Shown in pieces: positions 1 through 7,122 of a stretch of DNA of 21,479 bases. The translations under genes were made by a program, and so were the position numbers. Under the pieces are notes generated by a model that worked only from the letters and a program-made list of their open reading frames with translations, searched no databases and had not been told where the DNA came from. Within the stretch, counting starts at the first letter, position 1, and each line of letters starts with the position of its first letter. The DNA comes from JAAZIN01 sp964441025. Its GTDB lineage: Bacteria; Bacillota; Dethiobacteria; DTU022. The DNA lies in assembly GCA_964441025.1 (NCBI GenBank), contig CAYTXG010000025.1, positions 1 through 21,479 on the forward strand, read 5' to 3'.

Positions 1-42
1 AATCTCCCTGGGGATGCCAAAAACCAGACCTTTGAACTGCAT
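1..42 (-). CDS. N-terminal fragment of NAD(P) transhydrogenase alpha / alanine dehydrogenase-like protein
   Basis: Only the first 14 codons are inside the window; the gene runs off the left edge. They read MQFKGLVFGIPREI, which resembles the opening strand of the alanine dehydrogenase/PNT N-terminal domain (pattern xxxGIPREI) and in particular clostridial NAD(P) transhydrogenase alpha subunits. The ATG at 42 is supported by an AGGAGG ribosome site 8 bases upstream (51-56 on the plus strand as CCTCCT). It lies 90 bases downstream of the two gate-domain genes on the same strand and could be co-transcribed with them. Such subunits bind NAD(H) and, with membrane beta subunits, couple hydride transfer to NADP with proton movement. 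Alanine dehydrogenase is the main alternative; 14 residues cannot separate the two. Confidence 0.55.
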   Translation of the reverse strand, partial: MQFKGLVFGIPREI

Positions 43-104
43 CGATAAAACCTCCTCTGGGCCCAGGTATTAATTTTAGCTGCGGTTCTAAACACTTACT
101 TATC

Positions 105-124
105 TTCTATAATATGATATAGAA
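105..124. promoter_or_regulatory. AT-rich dyad upstream of the transhydrogenase-like gene
   Basis: TTCTATA (105-111) and TATAGAA (118-124) form a perfect 7-bp inverted repeat with a 6-base centre. It sits between the end of the gate-domain gene and the ribosome site of the gene leaving the left edge. It contains TATAAT-like sequence on both strands, so it could be a promoter or operator. No matching -35 was identified, so this is only a position of interest. Confidence 0.25.
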
Positions 125-132
125 TCCTGTTT

Positions 133-624
133 TTAAGTGGGATCCTCCCCTTTTTGCAACAGGCGGTTTTTCTTTCGGCCCGAAAACAAGTCTAGGCCGT
201 AGGCGGCCAGCCTGGTGATGAGAAAGGCCAGGCTGAAACGAATCAGTATAATTATAAACGGATTCGCGCCGAAAGCGGCGAAGATCAGCGTATCTTCAAT
301 TAAGGAATGGCCGATGCTTAAAAAAATGCCGATAAGCAGCAGGTCTCTTTTCCCCAGGTAGCCTTCCCGAGCATAATCGACAATGAGCGCAGAACCGTAG
401 ACGATTCCAAAACAGACGCCGACAAGCAGGGGAAAAGCCGCTTCCAGGGGAAGGGTTAGAAAATCAAGCACAACCTTTATTCTCTTTGAAAGCGCTTCCA
501 GGATTTTGTAATGGCGGGCGATTTCCACCATTATCATGATGGGGATAAGGAGTGCTGCTATACGCAGGAGGGTCAGGGCTCCGCTGGTCAGGCCCTCTTT
601 GAGTATTGTGAGTATAATTGCCAT
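133..624 (-). CDS. Nucleoside-recognition (gate) domain membrane protein, second of a pair
   Basis: This 163-residue protein is almost entirely hydrophobic, with about four to five membrane segments and a short basic, polar C-terminal tail. The pattern of long helices with an internal GxxFGxxYGSALI stretch and a GHSLIEDTLIF segment is typical of the nucleoside-recognition/gate domain (the fold shared by FeoB, SpmA/SpmB and concentrative nucleoside transporters). The ATG at 624 has an AGGAGG site 6 bases upstream, located inside the end of the preceding gene. The gap to that gene's stop is only 2 bases, so the two are surely co-translated. The substrate is unknown; members are generally thought to be transporter or permease subunits. 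Half-size length suggests it works with its partner as a two-subunit gate. Confidence 0.75.
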   Translation of the reverse strand: MAIILTILKEGLTSGALTLLRIAALLIPIMIMVEIARHYKILEALSKRIKVVLDFLTLPLEAAFPLLVGVCFGIVYGSALIVDYAREGYLGKRDLLLIGIFLSIGHSLIEDTLIFAAFGANPFIIILIRFSLAFLITRLAAYGLDLFSGRKKNRLLQKGEDPT

Positions 625-626
625 CT

Positions 627-1064
627 CTATCCTCCTATTGCTGTGTACAGAGCATTGAGCAGAAAACCGGCTAAAAAGGCGGTGATCAGCCTCAGCAGAA
701 CAGATTGGTAGACTTTCAGCCCGGTGCTGCTGCAGATCGCCGATTCTATGGGCAATTCATGGCAGATGCCCAGCATGAGCGCCAGGACGGTGACCTGGCC
801 GGGATTGAGCGACAGGCTGCTGATTATGCCCAGTGAAGCGTAAAAATTCGTTAAAAAACCGAGAAGCAGCGGCAGCACCGTTTCCCCGGGCAGCCCGATC
901 CAGGTAGTCACAGGAGTGAAAAAAGCGGCCACCCCTTCCAGAAGGTCAAAATGTTCAAGGCACTTGATTATACAGGCTATGGGAATGATGATCTTTGTCA
1001 GAAACCAGAGCACCTCCAGGCTTTTTTTAAGTCCTGACTTGATTGGAGTGAGCAGGTTGGGCAA
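627..1064 (-). CDS. Nucleoside-recognition (gate) domain membrane protein, first of a pair
   Basis: The 145-residue product is a polytopic membrane protein. It opens with a basic, amphipathic segment (SGLKKSLEVLWFLTKIIIPIACII) broken across residues 9-32, followed by LPLLLGFLTNFYASLGII and a GICHELPIES turn that mirrors the GHSLIEDTL turn of the downstream partner. This internal likeness suggests an ancient duplication. The start is TTG at 1064, chosen because AAGGAG lies exactly 7 bases upstream (plus-strand 1072-1077). It is the first gene of a minus-strand unit that continues into the second gate protein and probably the transhydrogenase-like gene. As in SpmA/SpmB, two short gate proteins probably associate in the cytoplasmic membrane; the cargo cannot be read from the sequence. 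Confidence 0.75.
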   Translation of the reverse strand: MPNLLTPIKSGLKKSLEVLWFLTKIIIPIACIIKCLEHFDLLEGVAAFFTPVTTWIGLPGETVLPLLLGFLTNFYASLGIISSLSLNPGQVTVLALMLGICHELPIESAICSSTGLKVYQSVLLRLITAFLAGFLLNALYTAIGG

Positions 1065-1165
1065 CGGTGGGCTCCTTTCTTTTCATATCAACGACAATAT
1101 TACCTCATTCCATAGAGTCTCCTCTTTACCTGCCGGGGGTTGCTCCGGAAATTGCATTCCTGAAG

Positions 1166-1195
1166 AAGATATTTAATTCAGACTTTATTTATCAA
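1166..1195 (-). promoter_or_regulatory. Weak candidate promoter for the gate-domain pair
   Basis: On the minus strand TTGATA (1190-1195) is followed after 18 bases by TATCTT (1166-1171), about 100 bases upstream of the TTG start at 1064. The match to sigma-A consensus is moderate (5/6 and 4/6). The rest of the 302-base gap 1065-1366 contains only the hairpin and the opposite promoter candidate listed separately. Confidence 0.3.
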
Positions 1196-1236
1196 AAAAA
1201 AGGGTTATTCTGTGGGATCAAGAATCTTAGAATATG

Positions 1237-1259
1237 GCTCCCGGGGAGACACCGGGAGC
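1237..1259. repeat. Perfect 8-bp hairpin in the gap before the phosphodiesterase gene
   Basis: GCTCCCGG (1237-1244) pairs with CCGGGAGC (1252-1259) around a 7-base loop. No T-run follows on either strand, so it is not a standard terminator. It lies between two divergent genes and upstream of the candidate plus-strand promoter. It is followed by an A5G8 homopolymer pair (1265-1277). Confidence 0.5.
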
Positions 1260-1295
1260 GGCATAAAAAGGGGGGGGTGGTGACAGGCGCCGGCA

Positions 1296-1324
1296 TTGAC
1301 AGTTGGCGATGGTTGTAAATTAAT
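1296..1324 (+). promoter_or_regulatory. Weak candidate promoter for the phosphodiesterase gene
   Basis: A perfect TTGACA (1296-1301) is followed after 17 bases by ATTAAT (1319-1324), a poor -10 lacking the usual A at position 2. The distance to the ATG at 1367 (about 35 bases from the expected start of transcription) is reasonable. Confidence 0.3.
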
Positions 1325-1366
1325 TCTCAACCGGCAGGCCTTTATTTGAAGGGAGATGGTTGAATT

Positions 1367-2257
1367 ATGTTGAAATTTTTCGCTTTCATTGGCAAGGCCA
1401 TTTTGTGGCTCATTGCGATTGTAATTGGACTGCTTGTGCTGGCTGTCCTGGTCATTGCGGTGCGCTACTGGACCTGGACCCCCGACCCCATGGCTGATTT
1501 CCAGCGCGAGCATCCTGTCCTGAATATGGGTCACCGCGGTGCGCGGGAGGTGGCGCCGGAAAACACGCTTTCTTCGTTCCTGGCTGCTGAAATGATGGGC
1601 GCGCATGGGATCGAACTGGATGTAATGTTTTCCAGGGACGATGAACTCGTTGTGATTCACGATTATGATCTGGATGCCACTACAAACGGTAAGGGCCCGG
1701 TAAAAGAGTACACCATGGCGGAGATAAAAAAGCTGGACGCAGGTTCCTGGTTTGACGAAGCATTTACCGGGGAGCGTATTCCCACGCTGCAGGAGGTTAT
1801 CGAGGCTCTTGATCCTGAAACGCTGATCAACATAGAGCTGAAAACAGAGAGCCCGGCTACCGACGGCCTGGAGAATGCGGTGGTGGATGTGATCCGGGAG
1901 CACCACCTGAAAGGGCGGGTAATCGTCTCGTCGTTTAACCCCATTGCTCTGTTAAGGGTGAAGTGGGCCGATCGGGATATCCCCGTGGGGCTGCTTTATG
2001 CGGCCGATTTACCGCGCTACCTGAGCGAGGGCTGGTTCATCTCCTTATTGAGACCGGAGGCGCTCCACCCCGAATTCGGCATGGTTGACGAAAGTTATAT
2101 GGAATGGGCCCGGAAAAAGGGGTACCGCGTCAATGTCTGGACGGTAAATGAGGCCGCTGATCTGAAGCGGATGCTGGACCTGGAGGTTGACGGGATCATC
2201 ACCGACCGGCCTGATCTGCTGCGGCAGATCATGGAGGAGCGCGGTCTGGCGAATTAG
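1367..2257 (+). CDS. Membrane-anchored glycerophosphodiester phosphodiesterase
   Basis: The 296-residue enzyme should hydrolyse glycerophosphodiesters to glycerol-3-phosphate and an alcohol. Residues 4-34 form one N-terminal membrane segment, placing the catalytic domain outside the membrane or tethered to it. The GDPD TIM-barrel domain then runs from about residue 52 to the end. Visible motifs are GHRG (H56, R57), the PENT loop (E65), IELDV (E83, D85) and VVIHD (H98), which supply the general acid/base and metal ligands. INIELK and the closing DGIITDRPDLL are also typical of the family. The start ATG is preceded by GGGAG at 1351-1355, a rather long spacing. Its stop overlaps the stop of the converging queG gene. 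A role in phospholipid or teichoic-acid turnover is inferred from the family and the anchor. Confidence 0.9.
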   Translation: MLKFFAFIGKAILWLIAIVIGLLVLAVLVIAVRYWTWTPDPMADFQREHPVLNMGHRGAREVAPENTLSSFLAAEMMGAHGIELDVMFSRDDELVVIHDYDLDATTNGKGPVKEYTMAEIKKLDAGSWFDEAFTGERIPTLQEVIEALDPETLINIELKTESPATDGLENAVVDVIREHHLKGRVIVSSFNPIALLRVKWADRDIPVGLLYAADLPRYLSEGWFISLLRPEALHPEFGMVDESYMEWARKKGYRVNVWTVNEAADLKRMLDLEVDGIITDRPDLLRQIMEERGLAN

Positions 2258-3390
2258 GGGCCTGAGAGCTCCATCGCCATTCGAAGCTCTTTGGCAACCT
2301 CCGGCTCGGGCTCGCGGTGAAGCTGCAGTTCCAGGCTGCGCCTCGCCCTGGTTCCGCCCAGTTGTCCCAGGGCCCAGGCGGCGTGCAGGCGGAGCAGCGG
2401 CCGGGAATCGTTTTTCAAAACCCGTGCCAGGGCGGGGACGGCATCAGCGTCGCCGCTGTTGCCCAGGGCAATCACCGCGTTGCGCTGCAGCGTGCTTTTA
2501 CCGCGCCAACCGGCAGCGGTAAGGCCGGCGGTGCGGGTGAACTCTTTTTGCGTCATTGCCAGGATAGGCTCCAGCAAGGGGTGGGCCGGGAAAAAGGGGA
2601 ATGTGCCTTGCTGGTTTGAAGCGATCCCTCTTCCCGGAAGCTCCCGGTTGTGGGGGCATACCTCCTGGCAAAGATCGCATCCATATAGGCGCACGCCCAT
2701 GAGCGGCCGCATGGCCCGGGGGACCACTCCCGGCGCCTGCGTGATATAGGAGAGGCAGCGCAGGGGATCGATAATATAGGGCGCCGTAAGTGCACCTGTG
2801 GGGCAGACTTCGCGGCAGCGGCCGCACCGGTTACAGCTTTGCTCCAGTGCGACTCCGGGCTCCACCGCTCTGTTGATGAGAATTGTACCAAGGGCGGTGT
2901 ACGAACCGCCGGCGGGCGTGATGAGTGTGCAGTTTTCTCCGCTCCAGCCCAGTCCGGCCCTCCGGGCCAGTTCGCGCTCCACCAGGGGACTGCGATCAAC
3001 CAGGATCAGCCCCTTTAACGGCGGCGGCAGTTCTTTTTTCAGCAAAGAAAAGAGGCGCTCCGCCGCCCGGGCTAGAAGAAGATGATAGTCGGGACCCCTG
3101 GCGCACCGGGCCACCGCTCCCCGCGGCCTCTCGCCGCCTGGAGGCGTTTCCTCTTCCGGGAAGGGATAGGGCATACCCACAACGACAATGCTGCGGCATC
3201 CGGGAAGAAGCCTTCCTGCATCGAGCCGGAGATCAGGATTATTTTCTTCAAAAGGGGTCACCCGCCCTTCGTCGAGGCGCCGCTGCAGCCTGGCGCGCAA
3301 ATAGCCGGGGGGAGAGGCAGGGGCAATTCCCGCCTGGGCAAGGCCTGAGGCCGCAGCCAGTTCTGCCAGATTTTTCAGCCGGTAGGCCAT
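2254..3390 (-). CDS. queG: Epoxyqueuosine reductase QueG
   Basis: QueG carries out the last step of queuosine synthesis, reducing epoxyqueuosine to queuosine in the wobble position of GUN tRNAs using cobalamin and two 4Fe-4S clusters. The 378-residue product has the expected order: an N-terminal cobalamin-binding reductase domain with the catalytic aspartate in LVDRSPLVER (D132); the GLGWSGENCTLITPAGGSY core; ferredoxin-type cysteines C186xxC189xxC192xxxC196P and C238xxC241xxxC245P; and a C-terminal HEAT-like repeat from about residue 300 (AVPALARVLKNDSRPLLRLHAAWALGQLG, interrupted here only for description). The ATG at 3390 has AAGGAGG 7 bases upstream. It is divergent from the DUF2007 gene and converges on the phosphodiesterase gene. 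No other queuosine gene is in the window. Confidence 0.93.
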   Translation of the reverse strand: MAYRLKNLAELAAASGLAQAGIAPASPPGYLRARLQRRLDEGRVTPFEENNPDLRLDAGRLLPGCRSIVVVGMPYPFPEEETPPGGERPRGAVARCARGPDYHLLLARAAERLFSLLKKELPPPLKGLILVDRSPLVERELARRAGLGWSGENCTLITPAGGSYTALGTILINRAVEPGVALEQSCNRCGRCREVCPTGALTAPYIIDPLRCLSYITQAPGVVPRAMRPLMGVRLYGCDLCQEVCPHNRELPGRGIASNQQGTFPFFPAHPLLEPILAMTQKEFTRTAGLTAAGWRGKSTLQRNAVIALGNSGDADAVPALARVLKNDSRPLLRLHAAWALGQLGGTRARRSLELQLHREPEPEVAKELRMAMELSGP

Positions 3391-3529
3391 TGTTATGCCT
3401 CCTTGCAGCAGAACGCTTGAGCAGTCCTCCCTTGTGGAAGGGGGCTATAGGGGTATCATAAATATTAAGATGGCGTCCGTCAAATATATTGCTGATTTTA
3501 AGGCGCCGTTTAAGCGGGAAAGGAGCTTC

Positions 3530-3781
3530 TTGAATAACATGGAAGAAGAGTGGACATTTCTGGTGCAGGCTGCGGATGACATTGAAGCCGGTATCATCTG
3601 CGGCTTGCTGCAGGAGGCTTCCATAACGGCGCAAAAAAAGGATGGTGACCCCCTTGTCGGGTTCATGCGTGTTGTGGGAGGCCAGTCCTTTGCAATAGAC
3701 ATCTTTGTACCGCAGAAGGAGCTGCCGCGGGCCAGGTCTCTTCTAGAAAATATTTTTCGAAAACAGAGGCGGAGCAAATAG
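3530..3781 (+). CDS. Small DUF2007-type (putative signal-transducing) protein
   Basis: The product is about 80-83 residues: an opening EEEWTFLVQAADDIEAGIICGLLQEASI, split here by its turn at residue 20, then a short FAIDIFVPQKEL strand and a basic tail RKQRRSK. This is the DUF2007 pattern, a small ferredoxin-like alpha/beta fold that compares a strand ('hxxVxxxxDxxEAxhhxxhLexxGI') with a later IxVxxxxxxxA. The biochemical role is unknown. I favour TTG at 3530 (AGGAG at 3521-3525, 4 bases away), with ATG at 3539 as the alternative. A longer reading back to 3395 has no ribosome site and poor composition. It is followed after 4 bases by the methyltransferase gene, suggesting co-expression. Confidence 0.7.
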   Translation: MNNMEEEWTFLVQAADDIEAGIICGLLQEASITAQKKDGDPLVGFMRVVGGQSFAIDIFVPQKELPRARSLLENIFRKQRRSK

Positions 3782-3785
3782 AAAC

Positions 3786-4493
3786 GTGATTCCTGTTGAA
3801 ACAAAGCTGATCCGGATCGAAATTGCCGGTAAAATCCTGCCGCTTTATATTGCCGCCAATGTAGAAGCCTTGATCGGAGATCCGGCGGACCCGGACCAGG
3901 TTCCCTGCTGGGCGGAACCCTGGCCAGCTTCCCGGGGTCTGGCGGCTTATTTTATGCAGGGGCCGGACCTTGCAGGCAAAACAGCTCTTGAACTGGGCGC
4001 CGGTGTGGGGCTGCCGGGGTTGATCTGCGGACTGCAGGATGCGGCGGTGACTTTTTCCGATTTTCAGTCCCGCGCGCTCAGCCTTTGTGAAGCCAATGCC
4101 CGGCTGCACCGGCTGGTTCGCTACCGCCTGCTGCTTGCTGACTGGCGCAATTTCCCCTTCAGCGAAAGATTTGATCTGGTTCTGGCCTCTGACGTTGCCT
4201 ATGAACCGCGTCTCCTGCCCGCCTTAAAATCAGTGCTGCTGGGGGTGCTTAAACCTGGAGGGAGTATCTATTTTTCACATCCCGGGCGCCCGGTAACCTA
4301 CTCGTTTGTTGACGAAATATTGGCCCTTGGATATTTTAAGGAGGAACGCTGCCGTATCCCCGTAATTGTGCCTGATGATCCTGTCCGCTCCTCTTATGAT
4401 GTCATTATCCAGCGCCTGCAGCGGAAGGAAAAACCTGTTATAGTGGAGAATTTACCTGCAGACAGTTGTTTCAAAAATAAGACAGTGGAATGA
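3786..4493 (+). CDS. Class I SAM-dependent methyltransferase (COG3897/METTL-like)
   Basis: The 235-residue protein has a short N-terminal beta region (ETKLIRIEIAGKILPLYIAA), then EPWPASRGLAAY. The SAM-binding motif I ALELGAGVGLPG lies at residues 67-78, an acidic SD at 91-92 follows the second strand, then ADWRNFPF and motif IV FDLVLASDVAYE. The W-P-A-S block before motif I and DVxYE after it are typical of the predicted nicotinamide N-methyltransferase / METTL lysine methyltransferase group, so the substrate may be a protein lysine or a small amine; it cannot be fixed from sequence. The start is GTG at 3786 with a modest GGAG site about 11 bases upstream. It sits 4 bases after the DUF2007 gene and 15 bases before the PAP2 gene. 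Confidence 0.82.
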   Translation: MIPVETKLIRIEIAGKILPLYIAANVEALIGDPADPDQVPCWAEPWPASRGLAAYFMQGPDLAGKTALELGAGVGLPGLICGLQDAAVTFSDFQSRALSLCEANARLHRLVRYRLLLADWRNFPFSERFDLVLASDVAYEPRLLPALKSVLLGVLKPGGSIYFSHPGRPVTYSFVDEILALGYFKEERCRIPVIVPDDPVRSSYDVIIQRLQRKEKPVIVENLPADSCFKNKTVE

Positions 4494-4508
4494 AAGGAGT
4501 GAACTGTT

Positions 4509-5513
4509 ATGGTGAGCCCTCCTGTTACCAGGCCCTATTTCTCTCCTAAAAGGGGCTGGGAGATTTTCTGGCTGGTTTTCTGCTGGGCAGCTGTGCTTCT
4601 CTGCACCGCTCTGCTCTATTTTTACTGGGATTGGACTCGAAGCATGGTTATGATTAACTGGTTGCAGCAATTTTTGTCCATAAAGCCGGTGGCATACTTA
4701 TTTCAATTTTTTACATTTCTAGGCGAAGATGAATTCTATATAATATTCTTCGGCATTTTGATCTGGTGCGTCAGCAAGCCCCTCGGTTTCTGGGGCGCGG
4801 CGGTGCTGCTGATTTCCGGCCTTGTCAGCGGTGTAAGCAAGGATGTTTTCGCTCTGGGGCGGCCTATTCGTGAGAATCAGCTCACAAGCTTTGCTTTTCC
4901 CAGCGGCCACACTTTTACCGCGGTTACGGTATGGGGTTACCTGGCCATGCGGCTGAAAAAAGGATGGTTCTGGATCTGGTCCGCTGTGGCCCTGATCATG
5001 ATCCCTCTCTCCCGGATCATCCTGGCGTTCCATTATCCCGGGGACATTCTGGGGGGATATGCCATGGGCATCCCCCTGCTGTTGTTCATGGTCTGGCTGA
5101 GCAGCCTCTTTGTGGTCAGGGGCTGGGACAAGAAATTTTCCAGGCCCCTTCTCCTGGCGCTCTGCCTGATCATTCCGGCTATACTGACAGTGATGGATCC
5201 GCTGGGAGATATGCCAAAATTGATGGGGTTGCTGGCCGGCGCAGCCGCGGGATATATTATTGAGCAGGACAAAGTGCGCTCTATTCCTAAATCTCGCTGG
5301 ATATTCCAGCTGATCAAGGCACTTATCGGCCTGGCGGTCCTTTTCGGTATCGTGATGGGACTGGGTTCCGTTCTTACTTCAGAGAACCCGCTCCTGCAGG
5401 CAGCCCTGCGCTTTCTCCGCTACGGGCTGGGTGGCATCTGGGCCACCCTGCTGGCGCCGGCTCTCTTTGTGGCGTTGAAGCTGACCCCCCGTGCGTCAAA
5501 GGGAGAGGAATAA
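4509..5513 (+). CDS. PAP2-superfamily membrane phosphatase with C-terminal membrane extension
   Basis: The three phosphatase motifs of the PAP2 family are complete: KDVFALGRP (K111, R118, P119), PSGH (131-134) and SRIILAFHYPGD (R169, H175, D179). The enzyme should dephosphorylate a lipid phosphate, such as undecaprenyl diphosphate or phosphatidate, on the outer face of the membrane. There are membrane segments near 18-38, 62-86, 95-110 and 153-172. After the catalytic core the chain continues with about four further hydrophobic segments (190-330), making it 334 residues against about 200-250 for a minimal member. ATG 4509 has AAAGGAG 8 bases upstream. It is the last gene of the DUF2007-methyltransferase-PAP2 unit and is followed by a terminator. 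Confidence 0.88.
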   Translation: MVSPPVTRPYFSPKRGWEIFWLVFCWAAVLLCTALLYFYWDWTRSMVMINWLQQFLSIKPVAYLFQFFTFLGEDEFYIIFFGILIWCVSKPLGFWGAAVLLISGLVSGVSKDVFALGRPIRENQLTSFAFPSGHTFTAVTVWGYLAMRLKKGWFWIWSAVALIMIPLSRIILAFHYPGDILGGYAMGIPLLLFMVWLSSLFVVRGWDKKFSRPLLLALCLIIPAILTVMDPLGDMPKLMGLLAGAAAGYIIEQDKVRSIPKSRWIFQLIKALIGLAVLFGIVMGLGSVLTSENPLLQAALRFLRYGLGGIWATLLAPALFVALKLTPRASKGEE

Positions 5514-5546
5514 ATAAAACCTGCACCCCCTTTTCTTTGTAAAAGT

Positions 5547-5588
5547 AGCAAGTCACTTCCTGATGAAGAGCGAAGTGACTTGCTTTTT
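5547..5588 (+). terminator. Intrinsic terminator after the PAP2 gene
   Basis: AGCAAGTCACTTC (5547-5559) and its exact complement (5572-5584) form a 13-bp stem with a 12-base loop, followed by TTTT. It closes the plus-strand unit ending at 5513. Confidence 0.9.
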
Positions 5589-5605
5589 GACCATTTTGCT
5601 CCGCT

Positions 5606-5634
5606 TTGACATCTGAATAGAGAGGATATTTTAT
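5606..5634 (+). promoter_or_regulatory. Candidate promoter of the tat-fdhE-mobA cluster
   Basis: Perfect TTGACA at 5606-5611, 17-base spacer, TTTTAT at 5629-5634 (4/6). It lies just after the preceding terminator and about 60 bases before tatA, which is where a promoter for the cluster would be needed. Confidence 0.5.
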
Positions 5635-5693
5635 TATTGTGTAGAAGTACTTTTCAAACATTCTCCCGAATTGCGAAGGGGTGATTCCAGGCC

Positions 5694-5885
5694 ATGTCTT
5701 TCAGTCAAATCGGTCCCTTTGAAATAGTTGTGATCCTGCTGGCGGCCCTGCTTTTATTCGGGCCGAAAAAGCTGCCTGAGCTGGGGCGTTCCATCGGCCG
5801 CGGCATTCGGGAATTCAAGCAGGCCTTTAATGATGTGGGCAAATCTATTTCCCTGGAAGAGGAAGATACCGAAGAGAAAAAGTAA
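5694..5885 (+). CDS. tatA: Twin-arginine translocase subunit TatA
   Basis: The 63-residue protein has a single N-terminal membrane helix (about residues 9-22, IVVILLAALLLFG). The invariant FGPKKLPELGRSIGRGI hinge and amphipathic helix follow, then an acidic tail (EEEDTEEKK). This is the standard TatA architecture: it oligomerises in the cytoplasmic membrane to form the pore for folded proteins carrying RR signal peptides. The start ATG is preceded by AAGGGGTGA. It heads a cluster with fdhE, a second TatA, tatC and mobA, which points to export of a molybdenum enzyme. Confidence 0.95.
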   Translation: MSFSQIGPFEIVVILLAALLLFGPKKLPELGRSIGRGIREFKQAFNDVGKSISLEEEDTEEKK

Positions 5886-5911
5886 TTGTCCGGCCATTGG
5901 GGGAACTCGTT

Positions 5912-6802
5912 ATGCAGAATAGTAATATGACGCTCGAGAAGCTGGATCAAGAGATCGCCCTGTACCTGAGCGATAAAAAAAATGCGGAGCCCTTACTTCG
6001 CCTTTACCGGGCGCTGTTTCTGATGCGGCGCCGCTGCAGCTCCAAAATAGAGAAGGATTACCCCATTGACAGGGAGCGTTTCCTGCAGATGTTTCGTGAG
6101 GGCCGTTACCTGCTCAGCGATATTACCCTGTCTATTGATCCCGCCCTTTTCAGAATAATTCTGGGTGAAACGACCGTTGCTTTCATCGATATTTTCCCCC
6201 AGGCCGGGGAACTTGGCAAAATCATGGAGCTGCCGGAACTTTCCGAAAGCCGTCTGCCCCGCTTTCTTGCCGGAGATAAGCTGTTGAGCAGCGGAGAACT
6301 GGAGAAGCAGGCCCGCAGCTGGGGGTGGGGAGATGAGGGGCCGGTGGATTGCACTCTCGTTGCCGAAACGATCAAGGATGCCCTGGTTCCTTTTTATATC
6401 TCCTTTGCCGGGGTGCTGTGGAAGAAGATTGATTCTGCTCTTTGGAGCGAGGGGCACTGTCCTGTGTGTGGGCAGCAGCCGGGCATGGCCATGCTCAACA
6501 AGGAGGGCGTCCGGATTCTTGAATGCTCATTCTGCTGTACCAGGTGGCAATTTCCCCGGCTGGTATGTCCTTTTTGCCGGAACAGGGATCCTCTGCAGTT
6601 GGGCTATTTCTATGCCGATGATTATCCGGGGAGAAGGGTGCAGGTTTGCGAGCGCTGCAAGAGCTACCTGAAGACAGCGGTTGTGAAAGAAATTGGACGC
6701 GAAGTTATTCTCGGTTTGGAAGAAGCCTATACCATGGATCTGGATCTGCTTGCACGTCGTGAAGGTTACCGTGCGGGCCTGGATCTTGCGGTTTTGAAAT
6801 AA
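5912..6802 (+). CDS. fdhE: FdhE-like formate dehydrogenase accessory protein
   Basis: FdhE family proteins bind molybdenum formate dehydrogenases and act as a chaperone/proofreader before Tat export. The 296-residue product has a helical N-terminal domain (1-175). A rubredoxin-like zinc/iron-binding C-terminal domain follows with four paired-cysteine knuckles: C183PVC186, C205SFC208, C219PFC222 and C246ERC249, the hallmark of the family. I start it at ATG 5912, which has GGGGGA 7 bases upstream; an in-frame TTG at 5897 has no ribosome site. It lies between the two tatA-like genes, 26 bases after the first, and 26 bases before the second. No formate dehydrogenase subunit is in the window, so its client is encoded elsewhere. 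Confidence 0.87.
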   Translation: MQNSNMTLEKLDQEIALYLSDKKNAEPLLRLYRALFLMRRRCSSKIEKDYPIDRERFLQMFREGRYLLSDITLSIDPALFRIILGETTVAFIDIFPQAGELGKIMELPELSESRLPRFLAGDKLLSSGELEKQARSWGWGDEGPVDCTLVAETIKDALVPFYISFAGVLWKKIDSALWSEGHCPVCGQQPGMAMLNKEGVRILECSFCCTRWQFPRLVCPFCRNRDPLQLGYFYADDYPGRRVQVCERCKSYLKTAVVKEIGREVILGLEEAYTMDLDLLARREGYRAGLDLAVLK

Positions 6803-6828
6803 TCCAATTGAAGGGGGTAGGAGGAAGC

Positions 6829-7011
6829 ATGAAACTGGGCGCAACGGAAGTGCTGCTAATTTTGCTGGCCATTTTGCTTCTCTTTGGAGCAAACAGGCTG
6901 CCGGAACTGGCCAGGGCTATCGGTAGAAGCGTTACAGAACTGAAAGAGGGGCTCAAGGGAAAGCCCGATGCTTCTGCAGCTGCACCGGAAAAGGAGCAGG
7001 GGAAAGCATAA
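6829..7011 (+). CDS. Second TatA-like translocase subunit
   Basis: This 60-residue protein repeats the TatA plan: a short membrane helix (about residues 7-20, VLLILLAILLLFG), then ANRLPELARAIGRSVTELKEGL and an Ala/Glu-rich tail. It differs from the first copy in lacking the proline after FG and the glycine before R, so it may have a distinct (TatB-like or specialised) role; Gram-positive TatAC systems often keep two TatA paralogues. The ATG at 6829 has AGGAGG 4 bases upstream, whereas an in-frame TTG at 6808 has none. It is separated from tatC by a 111-base gap containing strong secondary structure. Confidence 0.9.
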   Translation: MKLGATEVLLILLAILLLFGANRLPELARAIGRSVTELKEGLKGKPDASAAAPEKEQGKA

Positions 7012-7060
7012 AGAGCCGGCTCGCAGATTAAGCGGGCAGGGCGGGCTCTTCTCGCCGGCT
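7011..7060 (+). repeat. Alternative hairpins between the second tatA and tatC
   Basis: AGCCGGC (7014-7020) can pair with GCCGGCT (7054-7060), while AAGAGCC (7011-7017) can pair with GGCTCTT (7044-7050). The first arm is also part of a self-palindrome GAGCCGGCTC (7013-7022). The downstream arm is followed by GCTTTTA, a poor T-run. The structure may attenuate transcription or protect an RNA end between the tatA and tatC parts of the operon. Confidence 0.4.
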
Positions 7061-7122
7061 GCTTTTACTTTGGCAATATGTAAATTGCCGCCGATAATAA
7101 AGCAGGGGGCATTATAAGGTTT

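Noticed and set aside
1205..1906. 233-residue minus-strand frame opposite the phosphodiesterase gene
   Set aside because: It is a long open shadow of a GC-rich gene; the opposite frame has complete GDPD motifs.
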